From: Episyrphus balteatus | Taxonomy: Eukaryota > Arthropoda > Insecta > Diptera > Syrphidae | Assembly (NCBI RefSeq): GCF_945859705.1 | Contig: NC_079137.1 | Coordinates: forward strand, 55,460,552 to 55,524,551 | Direction: 5' to 3' | DNA: 64,000 bases | In this document: one piece after another, positions 59,079 to 64,000 of the stretch | How the letters are laid out: each line of letters starts with the position of its first letter | How positions within the stretch are numbered: position 1 is the stretch's first letter | Notes under the pieces: generated by a model | What the model was told of the DNA's origin: nothing | Databases searched by the model: none | What the model saw: the letters and a program-made list of their open reading frames with translations, nothing else | Program-made: the position numbers and the translations under genes

Positions 59079-59926
59079 GTGGTTAAAATAATCCTTGTTA
59101 CAATGCAGCTTTGTTTATTCGCCCATTCGCGTTACAATCACATCAACTATACATGGGACAATCGTATTTCGTTTTCACATTTATTCCTCAAGGGATGGGA
59201 TTCAACCAGAGAAACTGAATCCTATCCCCCATCCAACGGTCCATTGGCCATCTATGAAAAAAGGCAATTCTACGATACTATTGATTTTGCAATTGTAAGC
59301 TATGCAAATGTAAGTCGTTCAATCGGACCATATGACTATCCATCAAAGGATAATCAAATGGCTCCAATGAAACTCTGTCTCCATAGCTATCGACAAGGTA
59401 TTATCTTTGGATTCAATGAAAGTTACATTTTTAATCCGGAAATTGTTATACATTGTGAATCGCTTACTAAAAATGTATCAACTATTGGCATTGAGAAATT
59501 CCTCCAACAACGTGATGTAAATGTTAGTTTCTCGGCATTAGTTGAAGCAACTTTATCATTTGGCATAAAAACTATTAATTTCAAAGCTTATGGACCTTTG
59601 TCGGCTCCAGATTGTTTTAAATTCGAAATTAAAATACTCTTTAATAATCGTGATCATGATGGACAGATGTTGCTTTCATTGGATGCTGATGCGATGCGAT
59701 TGCATTGTAGAGGAGATATTGAGTATATTACTGATACTGAGCTTGATACAATCTTGAGAACTATACTCAATATGCTTGTCATATTGATTTGTATGTTATC
59801 ATTTGGATTGTGTGCTCGAGCTATATACAGGGCACAATTGTTGCGGATACAAACTGTGAATTTCTTCAGAGTGACATACAAAAAGGAATTGAGTTTTGAT
59901 GGGAAAATGGAATTTATTAATATGTG
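59079..59926 (+). CDS. Trpml: Trpml coding exon 2, residues 136-417 plus part of 418
   Basis: The exon begins after TTTTGCAG with VVKIILVTMQLCLFA, the first membrane helix (about 136-151). Residues about 155-360 form the luminal polycystin-mucolipin domain, recognisable by FRHLFL-like SFSHLFLKGWD, KLCLHSYRQG and FGIKTINF. Four luminal cysteines (235, 261, 314, 345) are spaced as the two disulphide pairs of mucolipins. NYT, NVS, NES, NVS and NVS sequons offer N-glycosylation sites, as expected for a lysosomal membrane protein. The second membrane helix is about 362-385 (ILNMLVILICMLSFGLC). The exon ends ATGTG|GTAAGT, splitting the Trp418 codon 2+1. The reading frame is intact and codon use differs clearly from the surrounding AT-rich introns. 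Confidence 0.95.
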
Positions 59927-60647
59927 GTAAGTAAATTAATTGATTAAAGTTAAACTAAAGCATTTTTTCATAATTTAAGGGAATGTAAATGAAAACGGCA
60001 ATCTTATACAAAGAAAGTCGTGCTGGTTACACTTTAAAAACTCAAGAACGGCTCATCGGATTTTGCTGAAAATTGATGGGGAGGTAGCTTAGGACCAGGA
60101 GATGACTTTAAAAAAAAACTGCATTGTTAATGAATTTTTTTGAATTTTTCCACTAGACGCTACAAGAACTTCACATCTTGTACATTCAAGTAAAAGACTA
60201 ATCCAAGATAAAAATCATTTTATGTTATTAGTTATCACCCATATCCAGATCCAGATCATGTGCGTTTCGTCTAAAAAAAGCAAAAACCATCATTAAAAAA
60301 AAAGTTATGGCACATGATCGTAGAATATTTTTCGACGCTGCTGGTTCAAATGGATCCTAATACAAGACAATCTAACTTCCCTGAAAATATTTTTGCATGA
60401 AAAAACACTTTATAATTGGAACTTAAGAATCAGCATAGCAAGTTCCTAGATATCATATTTGATATCTAGGATTGATTCCTTTGAAACCTTATAGGTTTCA
60501 TTTTAATCGGTTCTCATTTTATAAATGTTCATTTGTTAAAAAATGTATAACAAAACACAATTGAAGGATCTCGATGATCCTAACTGATATGCAGCTTGAG
60601 TTTAAACGACTTCAATTTCCAATCTGTCCTGCATTCGCTGTGACCAT

Positions 60648-61014
60648 TAGGGTGTGTCAAAATGCTAAAGTATGGAATTTTCAAATGTAATAGCTTTTAA
60701 AAGTTACATTACTTATCAAAAATAAATCCTGCGTCTACAATTTTCATTTTAATTAATATCTTTGGCTCAAACAAATTAAACCTTTAGTAAAGAGTCTGCG
60801 AAATAATATGCGAAGGAAAAAAATCATTTTTTTCATATGAAATCGTGTTTTTCATAACAACTTCAACCGATTTGAACGAGCCAAAGACGAACGATATTAT
60901 AATTTTTTTTAAAATATTATTAAACCTTAGACCCTAGTAAAAAATTTTGACCACTATTACTACATTGCAAAATTAGAGTACTTTTTTTCGGCCATACAAA
61001 AGTGACACACCCTA
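60648..61014. mobile_element. hAT-type MITE with 8-bp target duplication
   Basis: The ends TAGGGTGTGTCA and TGACACACCCTA are perfect 12-bp inverted repeats. GTGACCAT before and GTAACCAT after form an 8-bp duplication with one mismatch. It is 367 bp and non-coding. Confidence 0.8.
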
Positions 61015-61242
61015 GTAACCATACAAAAATCACCAGGTCAATGCTTGAAAGTTGGTGGTCCCAAACTAGAAAATCTATGTTTTTTCCATGGTATATTATA
61101 GGTGGCATGTTCACTATTAAAACAAGGTGCTTCACCGAAAAGTGCAACCAATAAAGAATCATTAAAATACTTGATTTTTTTGTTTGCTTATGTATATATT
61201 TTTATTATCCTAATAAGATCCTGCTCATTTATTGATTCTAAA

Positions 61243-61272
61243 GCGGGACAGGGTACGCCGGGTCAGATAATA
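61243..61272 (+). mobile_element. Helitron 3'-end fragment
   Basis: GCGGGACAGGGTACGCCGGG then TCAGATAATAG resembles the 3' terminus of the Helitron at 9448-10290 (GTCCGCCGGGTCAGCAAGT). No matching 5' part was found nearby, so it is a truncated copy. Confidence 0.4.
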
Positions 61273-62030
61273 GTCCAAAACTTCAAATCGCTAAGATTCT
61301 TTCTCAGTTTAAAACATTTATTCATAAGCCGATGCATGTTTTGAAATGTTCAGAATTAATACAAAAAAAAAAAATCGAGAGTTTTTTAGTTATTTTTGAT
61401 AGGCTATATCTTATTAAAAAATGATCGTATCATGACAAAACAAAAAGCATGTGAAAGCTTGTTTTTGGATTTAAGTATTAAATTTTTTATTTCAAATAGT
61501 AGATAAAATATCAAAATCATGGGGACAATTAAATAATCAAAATTTTGCCAAATTTTTTTGTTTTTTTTATTTTTCTCTTAAGAAAGTTGGAAAATTTTGT
61601 CTGATAAAATTATTATTATTTTTAGAAAGACTTAACAAATTAGCTTTAAATTTCTTTTTGTTTCAAACTTCAACGATTTTTTTATAGACTGCAATATCAG
61701 TCATCAAACCAAAAACCATACTCTTGACTATCAATACCTCAACAAAGCATCACTTCACAGAAAATTCAGTAATACGCTAAAAATCTGCATTTAATTTTTT
61801 TTTTTTAAGAAATTAAGCTTACTTTGTGGATAAAAATTTTTCAAAAAAGTTTAATTTTGAAAAAAAAAAACTTTTCAAACCATTTTTTGATTCATTTCCT
61901 TATTTGGAATTTTTTTTTGATTTTCTTTGGTTAATCTGAAATTTAAACGATATTTATATAAATAAATTCTTCAAATAACTCAAAAGAATTTGATTTTTCT
62001 TATAAAAATAAATCAACTCATCTGGGCGGA

Positions 62031-62275
62031 TATGCCCGCAAGAAAGTATGGAACCTCAGCAAAGTCTACCTGATCCTTTAAAAATAACACCCTATCAGCC
62101 ATTTACAGTGGAATCAGTCTCCTTAACATCGCCTATAACATTATTTCTGCCGTATTATATGTACAATCTGATAGGTCGTAGTCCACTACCGACCAAATAT
62201 TCACATTAAAAATCGAAATACATTACCTATTCATCGATTTCAAGACCTCTTATGACACCCTAAGTTAGTTAGTTA
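62031..62275 (+). pseudogene. Non-LTR retrotransposon reverse transcriptase relic
   Basis: Across small disruptions the + strand reads SGISLLNIAYNIISAVL, then STTDQIFTLK, then HYLFIDFKTSYDT. These follow the order of non-LTR reverse transcriptase motifs: NYRGISLL...K(I/V)LS, then STTDQIFTLR, then FIDFKxAYDS, which contains a catalytic Asp. The STTDQ and FIDF motifs are closer together than usual and a stop separates ISAVL from STTDQ. It is a 5'- and 3'-truncated, decayed insertion in Trpml intron 2. The clade is not certain. Confidence 0.75.
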
Positions 62276-62361
62276 AGTATTTTTCTAAAAGCTCGATGTT
62301 CAGTCAATTGGTCAATTTTTGAAAAGTATTGTTTTTCAAAGGTGTTGGAATTTTAAACCAA

Positions 62362-62450
62362 CCTTTTTTTCACTCCACTGAGAGTACCCTTTTGGTACTT
62401 TTTTTTGGGGTTTGGGAGACTTTTATTCTCGCCGGTGCCCATTGTACTAT
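62362..62450 (+). repeat. Decayed terminus of the TATGTCG palindrome family
   Basis: TTTTTTTCACTCCACTGAGA then GTACCCTTTTGGTACTT parallels TTTCTTTCACTCCAATGAGA and CTACCCTTTTAGTACTT at 49402-49440, with the following sequence diverging. Only one end is present. Confidence 0.5.
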
Positions 62451-62599
62451 TAAAATTGTTTATAAGTTTGAAATTCGATTTTAAATAAAAATTTTATATT
62501 CCATTATCGTTTTAAATTAAGTTTAGGTTAAGCTTACTCATAAGCGACTAAAACTTCCTACTACTTTCAATTTAATAAAATACTTTTTTTTCATTGCAG

Positions 62600-63329
62600 G
62601 TACATAATGATCATATTCAACGACCTTCTACTCATCATTGGATCAGCTATGAAAGAACAAATCGAACGTAAATTCCTTGTCATCGATGGATGGGATATCT
62701 GTTCGGTATTCCTTGGAATTGGAAATCTTCTTGTATGGATTGGAGTACTTCGTTATTTGGGATTTTTTAAAACCTACAATGTTGTCATTCTAACACTCCA
62801 AAAAGCCGCACCAAAAATTGCTCGTTTCCTCTTCTGTGCTCTTCTCATCTATGCTGGCTTCACATTCTGCGGTTGGCTAGTATTGGGACCGTATCACTTG
62901 AAATTCCGTTCCCTAGCTACAACATCTGAATGTTTATTTGCCCTCATAAATGGCGATGATATGTTTGCCACATTTGCTACACTCTCTAGCAATTCCAGTT
63001 TACTTTGGGTCTTTTGTCAAGTTTATCTTTATTCATTCATTTCTTTGTACATTTATGTTGTATTGTCATTATTTATTGCTGTTATTATGGATGCTTATGA
63101 CACAATCAAACGATATTATGGAGAAGGATTTCCCGTATCGGATTTACGTGAATTTGTTGGAACGAGAACTGAAGAGGATATAACTTCGGGGGTATTTCTA
63201 ACAGATTTTGATGATTTTGGAGATTCGACAATAATGAATGTTTTGAGACGTGCTTTTTGTTGTTTTTCTGAAAATGAAACACCCACAGGACCGACAGGAT
63301 ATACTTCTTTGCATACAGTTAGAAAATAA
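62600..63329 (+). CDS. Trpml: Trpml coding exon 3, residues 418-660 and stop
   Basis: The exon completes Trp418 and encodes membrane helix 3 (WYIMIIFNDLLLIIGSAM, about 418-435), helix 4 (about 450-473, VFLGIGNLLVWIGVLRYLGF), helix 5 (about 489-513), the pore and helix 6. The selectivity filter NGDDMF (535-540) is the mucolipin signature; its two acidic residues line the cation pathway. LYIYVVLSLFIAVIMDAYDTIK (about 567-588) is the end of helix 6 and the start of the cytosolic tail. The tail of about 75 residues includes FCCF near the end, a possible palmitoylation site like those in vertebrate mucolipins. The stop is TAA at 63327-63329. The three-exon model is supported by correct phases at both junctions and unbroken homology. 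Confidence 0.95.
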
Positions 63330-64000
63330 TGTTGCACAATAATTTAATTTATTTGAAATCCTGTCAGCTTAATCCAAATATTTATTGTTTATTTTTATTT
63401 TTAGTGTGTAAATAGTGGAAAACAAAAAAAAAGAGTTTGATGAAAGAAATGTATTTTTTTCTTGTAAGAGTAGAATATAAATTATGGATGTATTTGGTTA
63501 GAAGAAAAAAAGAAGACAATATTGAATAAAAGTCAACATAAAGTGCCACGAGTAGTACACAAAAAAAATAAAAATTTGTAAATTTAATTGTATTTTTAAC
63601 TTAATCACAAAAAAAAACAAAAACAAAAAGAAAAAAGTTAATAGTTATGTAGTTTTTTTTGGTGCTTTAAGCTATGGTTATAGTTAGGATAGTTAATAAC
63701 ACCCTTAACGTGACCATTTTTTTTTAAGACACACATTTTGCCGTCTTAAGCTGCCTTCGAATTCAAATTTAACTTTTGTTTCCTTCATTAAAAAAAAAGG
63801 AATTTTCAAATGTAATCATCATCATTCAAACTTTGTTAATCCTTGTTTAATAATTCATGTATAATTTTGAATCATCAGATAAAATTATAGAAAAATTATT
63901 AAATTGTTACAAAAATCATTCCATCCAACATTCTCACACAGCCATCAAATAAAGCTTTTTCTTATAAATAAAAATTAAAAAAATATTTGAAAAAAATGTT
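63330..64000 (+). other. Trpml: Trpml 3' UTR and poly(A) signals
   Basis: AT-rich sequence follows the stop codon. AATAAA signals stand at 63525-63530 (about 200 nt after the stop) and at 63948-63953, so at least two transcript ends are possible. The 3' UTR limit is not determinable from sequence. No other gene starts before the window ends. Confidence 0.6.

Larger units (their letters stand above)
59927..62599 (+). other. Trpml: Trpml intron 2 (2.7 kb)
   Basis: The donor is GTAAGT and the acceptor TTTTTTTTCATTGCAG. It contains a small hAT element, a Helitron 3'-end fragment, a non-LTR reverse transcriptase relic and a decayed terminus of the intron 1 palindrome family. A perfect 11-bp-stem hairpin lies at 60445-60470. 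The stretch 61380-62030 is AT-rich with nothing recognisable. Confidence 0.85.

Noticed and set aside
59095..59298. Second frame within Trpml exon 2, and others at 59654-59881 and 62950-63337
   Set aside because: They are shadows of the Trpml reading frame in other frames or strands.
60445..60470. 11-bp-stem hairpin CCTAGATATCA/TGATATCTAGG
   Set aside because: Perfect but short; such palindromes arise by chance in AT-rich DNA and no tail or terminator function is expected in a fly intron.

Overview
The window is eukaryotic, very AT-rich nuclear DNA from an insect, most likely a brachyceran fly. The evidence is spliceosomal introns with GT/AG junctions and pyrimidine-rich acceptors, a mucolipin-type TRP channel gene closest in layout to fly Trpml, and a mobile-element complement (Tc1/mariner, hAT, Helitron/Helentron, gypsy-type LTR, non-LTR retrotransposon) typical of flies. 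I cannot name the species. Most short open frames in the window arise by chance in AT-rich or repeat DNA; only one host gene can be supported.

That gene is Trpml on the + strand. Its three coding exons are 48132-48536, 59079-59926 and 62600-63329, and joining them gives a 660-residue protein. A stop codon lies in frame upstream of the start and poly(A) signals follow the stop. The reading frame is uninterrupted and the N-terminal phosphoinositide-binding region, six membrane segments, luminal cysteines and pore motif NGDDMF are all visible. Intron 1 (10.5 kb) and intron 2 (2.7 kb) carry many mobile elements.

The 48 kb upstream of Trpml holds no gene I can support. It is a patchwork of unique AT-rich DNA, a few GC-richer islands (about 8.0-8.7, 31.4-33.2 and 43.2-44.3 kb) that could be regulatory or untranslated sequence, and many transposons. 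Notable are: a Tc1-like element with arms of about 600 bp that contain a decayed transposase (4014-5583), nested in a MITE whose second copy lies uninterrupted at 19252-19995; a Helitron with its 3' hairpin (9448-10290) inside a diverged terminal-inverted-repeat element; a hAT element with an 8-bp target duplication (18127-19056); and two Helentron-like elements (20361-27484 and 34753-36957).

The most striking structure is the nest at 20361-27484. A Helentron-like element is interrupted by a 4.98-kb palindromic element; the left arm of that palindrome is interrupted by a solo gypsy-type LTR (TSD ATAC) and the right arm by a hAT element (TSD GTTTGTCA). The intact opposite arm shows the empty site for each insertion.

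The recurring theme is large inverted-repeat (foldback) DNA. Five separate long palindromes or foldback families occur here. Two of them (49390-51874 and 52321-54225) lie in Trpml intron 1 and would be transcribed with the gene, so the pre-mRNA should be able to form very long hairpins. A separate foldback family made of short CAAAATTCTG arrays has three copies, one of them in intron 1.
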